Shown piece after piece: positions 9,082 to 18,846 of a stretch of DNA of 64,000 nt. A model generated the notes under the pieces. That model was given only the letters and a program-made list of their open reading frames with translations. It had not been told where the DNA came from and ran no database searches. Each line of letters begins with the position of its first letter. Positions within the stretch are counted from its first letter, which is position 1. A program made the translations under genes and the position numbers. The DNA is from Fredinandcohnia quinoae (GTDB lineage Bacteria > Bacillota > Bacilli > Bacillales > Bacillaceae_L). The DNA is taken from contig NZ_JAKTTI010000016.1 of the NCBI RefSeq assembly GCF_022427965.1, forward strand, positions 1 through 64,000, given 5' to 3'.

Positions 9082-12000
9082 CTATATTTTACCTTCAATT
9101 GAGCCTTCAAGCTGCAAATACGCTGATTTCAATTGTTCAAGCTCTTGTTCAGTTGCATCCCAATAACCTCTAGAGTGACTTTCAAATAGTCTTTCCATCA
9201 TACTATGATAGGCCCAGCGGTTATTTTCAGTTAATTGCTCTCTTCGTTTTTCATCGACTATATAGGTTGAGTGCATTTCACTGAACACCCAGCTATCTAC
9301 CTTATTTGTCGTAGCAGCTAGCCCAATCATATTTTCAAATCGTTCCAAAATTTGCTGAGTGCCATGCTGTTGATGCTCCAATAAACCATCAATCCATTTT
9401 GGATTTAAAAGCCTTGTTCGTACCCCACGTTCAATGGATACTTGAACATCTTCGGTTTGAATCAACTCACCTGTAGTATCAGAAATATAAACAGGTGTTT
9501 TTATTCCTCTTTCCACTTCTACTGATTTTGATAAGCCACCAAAAAATTCATAATAATGATCAAGGTCAATAACCTCTAACTCCAAATTGCTTCTAATTTG
9601 GGAAACTAGATCGACTGCTTGTAAATGCATTTTAAAAAGTTCTTCGGAAGCCACTCCTCGATGATCCATTCCGTATACATATTGGATATCCTTTATATAC
9701 CCGTCTGCTAAGTCCTTTTCTTCAGTCCAATTTCGTTCACCGACAAGGCCTGTAACGCGGGTACTATAAGCACCCTCAGAAGGGCCAAATATCCTTGCTG
9801 TCGCCAATTTGAAGGCGTCTTCATCTGAATATCCGTCCTGTAGTAATAGCTGATAAATTTGATTGGTATTTGCTTTAAAAATATTTTCATCATCTGTTTC
9901 ATCTAAGCCAGCAATTTGTAAAAACAATTGATTTAATGCATCTAGAACATTCGGGAAAATATCTCTAAAAAATCCAGTAATATTTATTACGACATCGATT
10001 CTTGGTCTTCCTAATTCCTTGATTGGGATGATCTCGAACTGTGGACTAAAAGCTCCCCTAGCTTGAGTAATCCGTACCCCAAGATAATGAAGGATTTGGC
10101 CAATTGTTTCTCCTTGTGTACGTGAGGTTTCAAATCCCCATAGAACAACCCCTGTGCATTTTGGGTAGCTGCCAAATTCATCATAGTATTGGGTTATTGT
10201 ATTTTCCGCAATAGTCTTACCTCGTTCTGCAGCCGTTTTTTCAGGAATTAGCCGAGGGTCGAATTGATATAAATTATAGCCTGATGGTAAAATATCCGGA
10301 CTCTTCACAATATCTCCTGCCAAACGTACAGGAGAATACTTACCTTGAAGTGCTTCTACTAAACCTTCTTCTTCATGTGTATTTTTACTATTATGATAGG
10401 CTGTAAGTCCAAAAGAAAGTGATTCATAGCATCGGTTTTGAATGGCTTCAGATGTTATTAAACGAGAATCAAATGAACCTTTATCCAAAAATTGATTGAT
10501 TATTTCATGCTCAATTTCTTCAAGCAGATCTAATTCCTCTTTATCACATTTTTCTAATATAACGTCATAATCCTTCGCTTGGTCCTCTGCAATTAATCGT
10601 TTTATCGATTTTAATGTCCCACGATCATATTTTAATACATGCTTTATATAATTTCTTGCATCGGTTTCATCATAGCCTTTGCCGAAGATGTGAAGACCTT
10701 TTGGTATGAGCGACTTTTTCATACGATATAAATCAATTTCAATTTCATCGATTTCCGTACTTGGGAAATGTAGTTGTTTGGATATCTTCAATATTTCATC
10801 ATAAAGCAGTACACATCGATCAGGGTCTAATCGTTTTGCTTCAGTGTAATTTGCAAGTAACTCCTCTAACTGAACATAGTCGCCATATAAATCTCCCACT
10901 ATGTATGGAGGTGTTTGGTAACTGACTAGAACGGCGTGTGTCCGTCTTTTTGCAATCATAGCTTCAGATGGGTTTCCAATATAATATAAGTAAATATGTG
11001 GAAGGTCTCCGACTAATTGATCCGGATAACAGTCCCCTGACATTGCGACCTCTTTTCCTTGTAAAAACTCCAACGTTCCATGTGTTCCAACATGAACCAA
11101 GGCATCTGCCTGGAAATTTTCCTTCAACCAGCTATAAAAAGCTACATACTGATGGTGAGGAGTTAATGTTTTATCATGATATGAACTTGAAACTTGATCC
11201 GCTGTACTTCTAGCGGGCTGTAAGCCAATAAATATATTCCCTAATATCATTCCAGGAATGAGGAAATCTGTATCCTCTGACATGATCGTACCCGGTGCTG
11301 TTCCCCAATCATTTGTAATCCTAGCCAAGGAATCACCTTTTGTCGTCTTTTCATATTCACGAACAGGATAACGTAAGAATCCACTATAAGTTTCCTCTGA
11401 GTTCCATTTACCAGAATTGACTAGCTTACCTGCTGTGAAATTTGCCATCAATTGCTCTTTTGAAAAATCCGGTATGTGATAGCCTTCCTTTTTCAATAAC
11501 TTTAAAATGTTTGCAACTGATTCGAACGTATCGATATAGGAAGCACTAAAAATCGAATCTTCACCAGGTGGATAGTTATAACAAATAATTGCAACTTTTT
11601 TTTCACTATTCTTCTTTTTCTGTAGCGTAAACATTTTTTTAACCCGGTTGATAAGGTATTGAACACGTTCTTCAATTAATGTCAGCTTTTGATTCTCAAA
11701 ATCAAATGTATCTTCTTCAACTTCCATTAACGCCCCAACTGGAAATGTATCAATTGAACCATCTAATTCTGGAAGCATGACAGATGTTAAGTATTCCGAT
11801 GAATCAATTCCTTGGATGGAGTCTTTCCACGTTGTTACTGTTCTTTTTGTAATAAAGAAAGGATGCATGATTGGGACACCAAGCTCCTCCAGCATTGGAA
11901 TGACCTCGTGAGAATTACCGCCCATCGGACCAGCACCAAGTCGAAATGGAACAAAGTTCAGTAATAAACTAACCTTATAATGGTCGCTTGTAACTAACTG

Positions 12001-12828
12001 TTTAAATCGTTCGATATCAAGATGGGCGATGCTTGATGCTAAAACCGGAATAATATTTGCAATTGGTTTTAATCGTTCAATGATTTCAAATACACATTCT
12101 ATATTACTTGCATTAAAATGATAGCCCAAAAAAATGACGCCAATCGTTGGTTTTTGCTGATCAAATGGGTAGTCCTGTACATAATCAACAAGAGAGCTAT
12201 ACGTTCTTTTATCCTTATTCTCATAGATAACAATATTATCTGTAATGATAGGTTTATATGGTTTAGGAAGATGATGAGTGTCCACATGACCGTACTCACG
12301 GACAATATAGAGTAGGAATTGAATTAAATACTCTTCATTTGCATATATCCAGTACTCAATAATTGCGGCTAAATGCTGAAAATCTACTCTTTTTTCAAGT
12401 GGTAACTGGGATGAAAGGTCAGCTATCGTCTTTTCATTGTCTAAAGAGAATAAGACTGGCGGCTTTCTATTTGCTTCAAATAACTGACATAAGTCCTCAC
12501 CGTATAAATGTCCTATTTTAAAATCCGTACCCATCCTTGGATTCTGTAAGGAAAAAAAGATTTTTTCTGCATGCTTTGGTGCGAGTGAAACGCATTCAGC
12601 AATTCTGGCTACCCATTCTTCTGGACAAAGGCGTAATTCTACAAGAATAAAATCTGATTTAGCAATAGCTCTTTCAAACCTAGCTTGTTTTTCTTCGATG
12701 AGCATTGTCCCTTTAGCATCAAATAATTCCAGGGTAATAAGATCAGGGTGTGTTTTCTCGAATTTCCTAAATCCCGAGGCCAAACTAGATAATATCGCCA
12801 TTGCTGATGTAATGATGGTAATATGCAT
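9082..12828 (-). CDS. CobN/ChlH/BchH-family chelatase large subunit
   Basis: A 1248-aa protein of the CobN/Mg-chelatase H family, the tetrapyrrole-binding catalytic subunit of class I ATP-dependent chelatases. Length is typical of CobN. Family segments include MGGNSHEVIPMLEELGVP, DALVHVGTHGTLEFLQGKEV (tetrapyrrole-site histidines), WGTAPGTIM and WGFETSRTQGETIGQILHYLGV. It is the last gene of a six-gene operon with its ChlD- and ChlI-like ATPase partners and a haem/siderophore-type importer behind Fur boxes. No cobalamin-pathway gene or B12 riboswitch is near, so cobalt insertion into hydrogenobyrinate is not supported by context. It could insert a metal, or run in reverse on an imported metallo-tetrapyrrole. 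Confidence 0.88.
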   Translation of the reverse strand: MHITIITSAMAILSSLASGFRKFEKTHPDLITLELFDAKGTMLIEEKQARFERAIAKSDFILVELRLCPEEWVARIAECVSLAPKHAEKIFFSLQNPRMGTDFKIGHLYGEDLCQLFEANRKPPVLFSLDNEKTIADLSSQLPLEKRVDFQHLAAIIEYWIYANEEYLIQFLLYIVREYGHVDTHHLPKPYKPIITDNIVIYENKDKRTYSSLVDYVQDYPFDQQKPTIGVIFLGYHFNASNIECVFEIIERLKPIANIIPVLASSIAHLDIERFKQLVTSDHYKVSLLLNFVPFRLGAGPMGGNSHEVIPMLEELGVPIMHPFFITKRTVTTWKDSIQGIDSSEYLTSVMLPELDGSIDTFPVGALMEVEEDTFDFENQKLTLIEERVQYLINRVKKMFTLQKKKNSEKKVAIICYNYPPGEDSIFSASYIDTFESVANILKLLKKEGYHIPDFSKEQLMANFTAGKLVNSGKWNSEETYSGFLRYPVREYEKTTKGDSLARITNDWGTAPGTIMSEDTDFLIPGMILGNIFIGLQPARSTADQVSSSYHDKTLTPHHQYVAFYSWLKENFQADALVHVGTHGTLEFLQGKEVAMSGDCYPDQLVGDLPHIYLYYIGNPSEAMIAKRRTHAVLVSYQTPPYIVGDLYGDYVQLEELLANYTEAKRLDPDRCVLLYDEILKISKQLHFPSTEIDEIEIDLYRMKKSLIPKGLHIFGKGYDETDARNYIKHVLKYDRGTLKSIKRLIAEDQAKDYDVILEKCDKEELDLLEEIEHEIINQFLDKGSFDSRLITSEAIQNRCYESLSFGLTAYHNSKNTHEEEGLVEALQGKYSPVRLAGDIVKSPDILPSGYNLYQFDPRLIPEKTAAERGKTIAENTITQYYDEFGSYPKCTGVVLWGFETSRTQGETIGQILHYLGVRITQARGAFSPQFEIIPIKELGRPRIDVVINITGFFRDIFPNVLDALNQLFLQIAGLDETDDENIFKANTNQIYQLLLQDGYSDEDAFKLATARIFGPSEGAYSTRVTGLVGERNWTEEKDLADGYIKDIQYVYGMDHRGVASEELFKMHLQAVDLVSQIRSNLELEVIDLDHYYEFFGGLSKSVEVERGIKTPVYISDTTGELIQTEDVQVSIERGVRTRLLNPKWIDGLLEHQQHGTQQILERFENMIGLAATTNKVDSWVFSEMHSTYIVDEKRREQLTENNRWAYHSMMERLFESHSRGYWDATEQELEQLKSAYLQLEGSIEGKI

Positions 12829-12847
12829 ATAATTACTACACTCCCCA

Positions 12848-14689
12848 CTATGATCTGGTGATTGTCTTGACTATTTCCTCTGATTCAATTTCCTCCATTT
12901 TAAAATAGGAGGATTCTAATCGTTGGGCTAATTCCTTTGCTAGTCCCAACTTAACAAAGCCTATTTCCGTATCAATTACCATGCTTTTCATGTTAAGTGA
13001 ATGAATCTTTTCACAAATTTGAAGTGATTTCCCCCATTGGTCTTCATGTGAGAGGTTCGCATTTGCACGGCCATCTGTAATCAGCACAAGAAATGGTGAG
13101 TGATCTGCTTCTATATAGCTTAAATTTTTCAGCTTATCTAAAGCTGTTTCAAGTCCTAATGCTAATGGTGTATTCCCGCCTGTTGGGATTTCACGTAATT
13201 CCCGATTTGCACGCTCAATACTTCTTGTCGGCTCAAGGAGTACCTTGCTGTCATTATTCGCAAAAGTGATTAGCCCAACCTTATCTCTTTTTTGATAGGC
13301 TTCTTGAAGCAGTGACATAATCGTTGATTTGACGATACTCATTCGCTTATTAACTCCCATCGATCCGCTTGCATCAACGACAAATAATATGACTTTACCG
13401 GTTCGCTTTTCTCGAACCTTTTGGCGGATATCAGAAGAATGAACGACGATAAAATGTCCATTTGCTTCACGCCCCTTCTGATACAGTGACGCTACCCTAA
13501 GTGTTGCATCAAAAGCAATATCATTCACAGCACCTTTCGGGTACATGCTCTTAACGTATCTCCCTATTTTTTTGCTTGTTTTGGTACGGTTTCTTTTTCC
13601 GTTGCCTTCTCTTTTTATGACGTCTTTTTGCAAATTGGGCTCAATCAAAGAAAGTTGGATTTCTCCAGATGGTACGTCTATTGTTTGAACTGAATCTACC
13701 TCACCTTCGATTTTTTCATGATGTTGATCAGATTCTGTATGAGGAGGATGATTCATTGTTTCCGGAACTCTTTGCTCATTCTCTCGGTCAGATTCAGATA
13801 ACTCATTATCTTCCACAGGTGAAGCTTGCTGCTCGTTAGTATCCCGTATTCGATGTGGCAGAACATAGCTTGCTGCCTCTTGCATATGTGTGATTGTTAC
13901 AAAAGTTTCTTGATTAAGGGCGGCTATTGCCTTTGCTGTCTCAATCAAGAGAATGTCTGCACGATGTCCTTCACAACAAGCCTGTATCGAAATTTCTGCG
14001 GAAAGCCGTCTCATTTCATTGGGAATCCCGATAGTGCTTAAAATCTCACTTGCCTTTTGAATTTGGTCCATTAAAGCTTCCATTTGCCGCCGGTGACTTA
14101 TACAGAATTCTTCCATATCTTGTTCATAAGCCAACCTATTTTTTATGATTTGCTTTCGTACATGTACATCTTTTTCACCTTCGACATGGACAAATAAACC
14201 AAATCGATCAAGAAATTTTGAAGAAAGAGGACCTTCCTCTGGATTCATTGTTCCTATTAGGATAAAATCTGACGGATATGAGTCTGTAATTCCTTCTCTA
14301 GCTAGATGGACTACCTTTGACGCAGACGTTTCTATAATGATATTTGTGATATTTTGTGATAATAGATTTATTTCATCAACGTATAAGACACGACCATTTG
14401 CGCGAGCTAACAGCCCATGCTGTGCATTCTTTACACCGGTCTTAATTACCTGTTCAACATTTACCCCACCAATTACTTGCTCCTCGGTAGCATTTAACGG
14501 AAGTTCAACGATGGGATATTTATTCAGTAAGGGTGCTATTCCCCTTACAAGGGTAGATTTGGCTGTCCCTTTTTCACCTGAGATCAAGACACTACCGATT
14601 TTTGGATTGGTTAATGCAAGCATTAGGGCGCGCTTTGCTTTCTCTTGCCCAATAATTGCGGTAAAAGGGTAGTTAAAATCTTTATTCAT
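12848..14689 (-). CDS. Mg-chelatase ChlD/BchD-like subunit (AAA+ plus VWA)
   Basis: A 613-aa subunit with an AAA+ domain (residues 1-285), an acidic, low-complexity linker (about 286-345) and a C-terminal von Willebrand A domain (about 430-613). Unlike many BchD proteins, the AAA+ part keeps Walker A (GEKGTAKST, 38-46) and Walker B (LYVDEINLL). The VWA domain has a complete MIDAS: DASGS at 439-443, the GGNTPLA threonine and the ITDGRAN aspartate. It should form the ATPase/adaptor ring linking the ChlI-like subunit to the CobN-like subunit. The gap to the neighbour genes is 11 and 19 bp. Confidence 0.88.
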   Translation of the reverse strand: MNKDFNYPFTAIIGQEKAKRALMLALTNPKIGSVLISGEKGTAKSTLVRGIAPLLNKYPIVELPLNATEEQVIGGVNVEQVIKTGVKNAQHGLLARANGRVLYVDEINLLSQNITNIIIETSASKVVHLAREGITDSYPSDFILIGTMNPEEGPLSSKFLDRFGLFVHVEGEKDVHVRKQIIKNRLAYEQDMEEFCISHRRQMEALMDQIQKASEILSTIGIPNEMRRLSAEISIQACCEGHRADILLIETAKAIAALNQETFVTITHMQEAASYVLPHRIRDTNEQQASPVEDNELSESDRENEQRVPETMNHPPHTESDQHHEKIEGEVDSVQTIDVPSGEIQLSLIEPNLQKDVIKREGNGKRNRTKTSKKIGRYVKSMYPKGAVNDIAFDATLRVASLYQKGREANGHFIVVHSSDIRQKVREKRTGKVILFVVDASGSMGVNKRMSIVKSTIMSLLQEAYQKRDKVGLITFANNDSKVLLEPTRSIERANRELREIPTGGNTPLALGLETALDKLKNLSYIEADHSPFLVLITDGRANANLSHEDQWGKSLQICEKIHSLNMKSMVIDTEIGFVKLGLAKELAQRLESSYFKMEEIESEEIVKTITRS

Positions 14690-14700
14690 AAGATTATCAC

Positions 14701-15657
14701 CTATTTCATAATCTGATAGCTTTCGAGAACAGAGTCAATTACAGTTGAATCAAATGTTCTATTTTCAAAAGGCTTTCTTTTTAAGCGATGTGGAAGTACT
14801 AATGATGCCGCCCTTCTTAAGTCGTCCACTTCAACCATTATTCTATTTTCAAATGCCGCTATCGTCATGGCTGTTTTTATCATCGTAATATCGGAACGAT
14901 GCCCTTCAACCTCACTCAAAATCGATATTTTTGCAGCAATTTCGATTAAATCATCTGTAATTTTGATTGCTTTTAAGTTTTCCCTAGCCTGTAAGACCGT
15001 TAATCTCAGTTGTTGTTGCTCATTTTTATATGATTCTATGAAAGAGAAAGGATCTGCCTCAAATTGTAATCTTCTCTTAATCACTTCCATTCGCAGACTT
15101 ACATCCTTTTCACCGTAAACATCAACTGATAGTGCAAAGCGATCAAGTAATTGTGGCCGTAAGTCCCCTTCTTCAGGATTCATCGTTCCTACCAAAATAA
15201 ATCTTGCAGGATGTGAGTAAGAAATGCCTTCTCTTTCGACCACGTTCACTCCCATTGCAGCAGCATCCAATAGTACATCAACAATATGGTCTTCAAGAAG
15301 ATTTATTTCGTCCACATAGAGAATATTTCGATGTGCTTCGGCTAAAATGCCGGATTCAAACTTTTTCTCCCCAGTTTTAATAGCATGCTCTACATCAATT
15401 GTCCCCACTACCCGGTCCTCAGTTGCACTAATAGGTAAATCGATTACTTTTAAGGACTCAGAGGATTCTTCATATTCAGTCGGTATTGGCGGAATGATTT
15501 CTGCTAGTGCCCTAACAGCTGTAGACTTTGCGGTTCCCTTTTCTCCACGAATCAACACACCACCAAGAGAAGGATTAATAACATTTAGGATTAATGCAAG
15601 CTTCATATCCTCCTGTCCAACAATTGCTGTTAGTGGATATAACTCATATAGCTTCAT
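14701..15657 (-). CDS. Mg-chelatase ChlI/BchI-like AAA+ ATPase
   Basis: A 318-aa AAA+ ATPase with Walker [10 protein letters not shown] (38-46), Walker [10 protein letters not shown] (113-121), the family loop after [16 protein letters not shown] and the C-terminal helical domain ending in [12 protein letters not shown]. It hydrolyses ATP to drive chelation. A longer frame starts at 15717 inside the upstream gene, but the ATG at 15657 has TGGAGGG upstream and begins just where BchI proteins begin ([16 protein letters not shown]). It lies between the importer ATPase and the ChlD-like gene, in one operon. Confidence 0.9.
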   Translation of the reverse strand: MKLYELYPLTAIVGQEDMKLALILNVINPSLGGVLIRGEKGTAKSTAVRALAEIIPPIPTEYEESSESLKVIDLPISATEDRVVGTIDVEHAIKTGEKKFESGILAEAHRNILYVDEINLLEDHIVDVLLDAAAMGVNVVEREGISYSHPARFILVGTMNPEEGDLRPQLLDRFALSVDVYGEKDVSLRMEVIKRRLQFEADPFSFIESYKNEQQQLRLTVLQARENLKAIKITDDLIEIAAKISILSEVEGHRSDITMIKTAMTIAAFENRIMVEVDDLRRAASLVLPHRLKRKPFENRTFDSTVIDSVLESYQIMK

Positions 15658-15700
15658 ATTTTCTATTCCCTCCAAAATTCCCAATAAGAATGCAGAATAA

Positions 15701-16492
15701 CTATATATGTCTTTCAATTAAACGAAGCGGTGTGAAAAAAGGAACTCCATCTTCCTCATGGATTTTTGCCTCTATTAAAAAAACGTCCTTAAACAAATCC
15801 TGATTGATTACTTTTTGCGGTTCACCAGCTGTGAACGTTTTTCCGTCCTTCATTACGATCAGATGATCGCTATACTTTGCCGCTTGATTAATATCATGTA
15901 ATACCATCACAATTGTCATATTCAAAGCTTCATTTAAATAACGAACCAATTCCATTACTTCTAACTGATGGGAAATATCTAAATATGTTGTTGGCTCATC
16001 AAGAAATAAGATTTTGGGGGATTGCACGACAGCCATGGCAATCCATGCTCGCTGTCGTTCCCCACCAGATAATCTTTTTAATGATTGATTCTGCAAATGG
16101 TTTAAATTCGTAATTGAAATAGCCCAATCAATTTTTTCTTGATCTTCAACGGTTAATTTCTCATACCATTTCCGATGTGGAAGTCTGCCATGTGAGATGA
16201 GATCGCGAACTGTGAGATCAAGCTCATTATTTTGAGATTGCGAGAGCATTGTAATCATTTTTGCTAGTTTTCTAGTACTTACTGTTGAGATTTTCTTTCC
16301 GTCGAATTGAACATACCCTTCATTCGGGGAAATCAAGTTCGTCATTAAGCGTAATAAGGTCGACTTCCCTGAACCATTCGGGCCAATAATACTAGTAACC
16401 TTCCTCGGTTGAATATTTACTGTTAAGTCCTGAATCGAGAATGATAATGATTGTTTGTACGTAATGTTCTCAGCAGTTAATGATATTGTCAC
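15701..16492 (-). CDS. iron-complex/haem-type ABC transporter ATP-binding protein
   Basis: A 263-aa ABC ATPase of the FecE/FhuC/BtuD group. Motifs: [15 protein letters not shown] (Walker A near residue 37), [14 protein letters not shown] (signature), [20 protein letters not shown] (Walker B with the family's LDI-HQ) and [12 protein letters not shown] (H-loop). The start is GTG with AAGGAGG upstream. It powers the permease and binding protein encoded directly upstream. The ligand is an iron complex, haem, or another tetrapyrrole; the ATPase alone does not tell. Confidence 0.9.
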   Translation of the reverse strand: MTISLTAENITYKQSLSFSIQDLTVNIQPRKVTSIIGPNGSGKSTLLRLMTNLISPNEGYVQFDGKKISTVSTRKLAKMITMLSQSQNNELDLTVRDLISHGRLPHRKWYEKLTVEDQEKIDWAISITNLNHLQNQSLKRLSGGERQRAWIAMAVVQSPKILFLDEPTTYLDISHQLEVMELVRYLNEALNMTIVMVLHDINQAAKYSDHLIVMKDGKTFTAGEPQKVINQDLFKDVFLIEAKIHEEDGVPFFTPLRLIERHI

Positions 16493-16523
16493 AAAATTTC
16501 CTCCTTTTTGAACAACCTCTTAA

Positions 16524-17546
16524 TTACTTTGCTGAGACCTTTTGAATTTCCCCACGCAAATACTCAAGTGATTCAATCACACGTGGGCCAGGATTTGATC
16601 CAAATAAATGATTTGGTAAGATGATGAACTGGTCTTCTTGTACAGCCTTAATGGTTTTCCAAGTTGGGTTCTTTTCCATTTCTTTTGTAAAACTTACTCT
16701 TGCAGCTTCCTCAGATCCAGGTGTAATAAGGAAAATAACATCTGGGTTAGCTTCAACAATTCTTTCAATATTCACTTGCGCGTATTGTGGGAATTTTTCT
16801 AGCTTTGGATAATCCTTCGCAATATTGTAGCCACCTACAGCCTCTAAAAAGCTACCTGATAATGAGTTTGGCAATGCGACCATCCAGTTGCCAGGTACTC
16901 CAAAAATAATGAGTGAACGAACATCACCGTTATTGGATGCTTTATATTCCTCTACATTATGATTGATACTATTAATAAGTTTTTCTGCTTCTTTATTTTT
17001 ATCAATGACTTTTCCAATCATTTCGATTGTATGAATACTTTCATCGATGGACTGTGCTCCAGTCAACAATACTTCTATCCCAAGTTGTTTAAGCTGGGGA
17101 ATGTCCTTTGCATTTAATTGTTTATGAGCAATTACTAAATCAGGCTTCAATTCAGCGATCTTTTCGATGTTAATACTAATGGCTTCTCCAATCTCAGGAA
17201 TATCCTTTAATTTTTCATTATTCTCCTCACCTCGTATAGTGGGTTTACCAACTACTTCCCCCCCTAATTCAAGAATGGTGTATAAATCACCAGAGCTGAA
17301 TGCAATTACACGTTCAGGCATTTTTTCTAGTTCAACCTTATTTCCGGCTAAGTCTGTAACAACAATTGGTCCACTATCTGTTTGTTCTTCTTCCTTTTCA
17401 CTTTCTTTAGGTTGATCTGTTTGGGTATTTTCACTCTTTGATTCCTTCTTGGTATTTGCTTCGTCATTTCCACATCCAGTAATCAGCAGTAATATACTTC
17501 CAACCATTAATAAAGTAGTGATGAACTTATTTCGAAAAATACTCAT
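16524..17546 (-). CDS. IsdE-like metal-tetrapyrrole/siderophore-binding lipoprotein
   Basis: A 340-aa periplasmic-binding-type lipoprotein (lipobox LLLITGC, then a long acidic linker to about residue 60). The fold is the class III two-lobe type (PF01497). Several segments resemble Staphylococcus IsdE as I remember it: VVGKPT, KDIPEIGE, LIIFGVPGNWMVA and NPTWKTIKAV. IsdE binds haem through Met78 and His229. At the matching places here I read EAISINIE and ITPGSEEA, so neither ligand seems present. That fits a different ligand or a different binding mode. Placement between permease and ATPase is usual for such importers. Confidence 0.82.
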   Translation of the reverse strand: MSIFRNKFITTLLMVGSILLLITGCGNDEANTKKESKSENTQTDQPKESEKEEEQTDSGPIVVTDLAGNKVELEKMPERVIAFSSGDLYTILELGGEVVGKPTIRGEENNEKLKDIPEIGEAISINIEKIAELKPDLVIAHKQLNAKDIPQLKQLGIEVLLTGAQSIDESIHTIEMIGKVIDKNKEAEKLINSINHNVEEYKASNNGDVRSLIIFGVPGNWMVALPNSLSGSFLEAVGGYNIAKDYPKLEKFPQYAQVNIERIVEANPDVIFLITPGSEEAARVSFTKEMEKNPTWKTIKAVQEDQFIILPNHLFGSNPGPRVIESLEYLRGEIQKVSAK

Positions 17547-17575
17547 TTATAATCCCTCTAATCTAATTATTTTTT

Positions 17576-18607
17576 TTATTTACTACCCATTACTTTTCCT
17601 TTTCTCAATAGGTAAAGGAAGAAAGGTCCACCAGCTGTAGCTAATAAAATTCCTACAGGTAATTCGATTGGGTCAAACCAGCTTCTTGCTGCGGTATCTG
17701 CAAATGCAACTAGCAGACCACCAAAAAGTGCTGAAATGGGAATAAGATACTTATAATCGTCACCTATCATTAGTCTTATAATATGTGGGACGACAAGACC
17801 TACGAATCCTAGCAACCCAGCAACACTGACAGCTGCACCTGCTAAAAAAGTACTTAAAAGAATAAGTAAAAAACGACTTTTTTCAACATTATGACCGAGG
17901 AGTTTTGCGGCATCGTCTCCAAGTCTTAGAATATTAGCAGTCCTCGTTGCAAATAACGATAGAATTAAACCAACCACTGCATAAGGGAAAATCATCCAAA
18001 AATGTGGCCAGCTTCTTTCACTTAGTCCCCCCATTAGCCAAGGAAGTACGGCTTGAACCTTGTCACTATGTAAAATCATCACTGCGGAGGTAATAGCCCC
18101 TAATAATGTATTGATGGCGACCCCTGCTAAAATTAATCGTAAAGGGGAGACACCCCCGTCCCATGCAATCATATAGACAGCTGCAGCGGCAATGAATGCT
18201 CCAAGAAATGCACCAAAAGGCAATAAACTTGTGTATTGTGGAAAGATGAGCATCGTGACAATTGCAACTAAACCAGCACCAGATGAAATTCCAATTATTC
18301 CTGGGTCAGCGAGTGGATTTCTCATAATTCCTTGCAATAATCCCCCAGAAACAGCAAGACACATTCCGACTAACAAACCAGTTAATATTCTTGGCAAACG
18401 AATATTCCAAATGATTTGATATTCTAATGAATCATTTTTCTCGGTTAGGCCATTCCAGATTTCCGTAAGTGATAAAGTAACAGATCCAGTAGCCAAGCCA
18501 TAAATGATGGATGCTATCGCTAATAGTAAACAGCAAATAAAAAGTAAAGCCCTTTTTCGTTGGAGGATGGTTTGTGTTTTTTTATTGGTAACCTCTAGTG
18601 ACTGCAT
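17576..18607 (-). CDS. FecCD-family ABC transporter permease
   Basis: A 343-aa BtuC/FecCD permease with about ten hydrophobic segments. Family motifs: GSVTLSLTEIW, IRLPRILTGLLVGMCLAVSGGLLQGIMRNPLADPGIIGIS in pieces (RLPRIL, AVSGG, RNPLADP.IIG), and GLVVPHIIRLMIG with DTAARSWF toward the C-terminus. It carries iron siderophores, haem or cobalamin in this family. It is the first gene of the importer/chelatase operon and starts 128 bp from a near-perfect Fur box. The ribosome binding site is weak (GGGAC). Confidence 0.9.
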   Translation of the reverse strand: MQSLEVTNKKTQTILQRKRALLFICCLLLAIASIIYGLATGSVTLSLTEIWNGLTEKNDSLEYQIIWNIRLPRILTGLLVGMCLAVSGGLLQGIMRNPLADPGIIGISSGAGLVAIVTMLIFPQYTSLLPFGAFLGAFIAAAAVYMIAWDGGVSPLRLILAGVAINTLLGAITSAVMILHSDKVQAVLPWLMGGLSERSWPHFWMIFPYAVVGLILSLFATRTANILRLGDDAAKLLGHNVEKSRFLLILLSTFLAGAAVSVAGLLGFVGLVVPHIIRLMIGDDYKYLIPISALFGGLLVAFADTAARSWFDPIELPVGILLATAGGPFFLYLLRKGKVMGSK

Positions 18608-18734
18608 AACAGTAATGTCCCTTCAAATTTCTTACCTTTCGATTTACAAATATGTGTATCTTTCACCTCAAAAATCTCCCTTTTTATTTAAGTCTAAAAT
18701 TTGTACATTTTTTTAAATATTCACCCCATTTATA

Positions 18735-18754
18735 TGAAAATGATTATCATTATC
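18735..18754. promoter_or_regulatory. Fur box (primary)
   Basis: GAAAATGATTATCATTATC at 18736-18754 matches the 19-bp Fur consensus GATAATGATTATCATTATC at 18 of 19 positions, and TGAAAATGATTATCA matches the 7-1-7 Bacillus motif with one mismatch. It lies between the importer/chelatase operon (minus strand) and the Crp/Fnr gene (plus strand), and could control both. Confidence 0.88.
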
Positions 18755-18778
18755 ATGAAATACATATATAATGTTAAT

Positions 18779-18797
18779 TGAAAATGGTTCTCATTGC
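18779..18797. promoter_or_regulatory. second, weaker Fur-like box
   Basis: TGAAAATGGTTCTCA at 18779-18793 matches the 7-1-7 motif TGATAATNATTATCA with three mismatches. It starts 44 bp after the start of the primary box (18735) and lies nearer to the Crp/Fnr gene. Confidence 0.5.
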
Positions 18798-18798
18798 G

Positions 18799-18814
18799 TG
18801 TGATTCCAATCACA
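18799..18814. promoter_or_regulatory. CRP/Fnr-type palindrome TGTGATTCCAATCACA
   Basis: A perfect TGTGA-N6-TCACA site (in fact TGTGAT/ATCACA, a 6-bp perfect inverted repeat). It ends 32 bp before the GTG start of the Crp/Fnr-family gene and directly adjoins the weaker Fur box. It suggests autoregulation, with possible reach to the divergent importer operon. Confidence 0.8.
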
Positions 18815-18846
18815 TGTAATGAAATTATTCATGGGAGGGTTTAAAA

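Noticed and set aside
14145-14672. 175-codon plus-strand ORF
   Set aside because: It lies antisense within the ChlD-like gene, has no ribosome binding site and no recognisable domain.
9082-15657. Cobalamin (B12) biosynthesis locus
   Set aside because: Only the chelatase subunits are present; no other cob/cbi gene and no B12 riboswitch, and control is by a Fur box.
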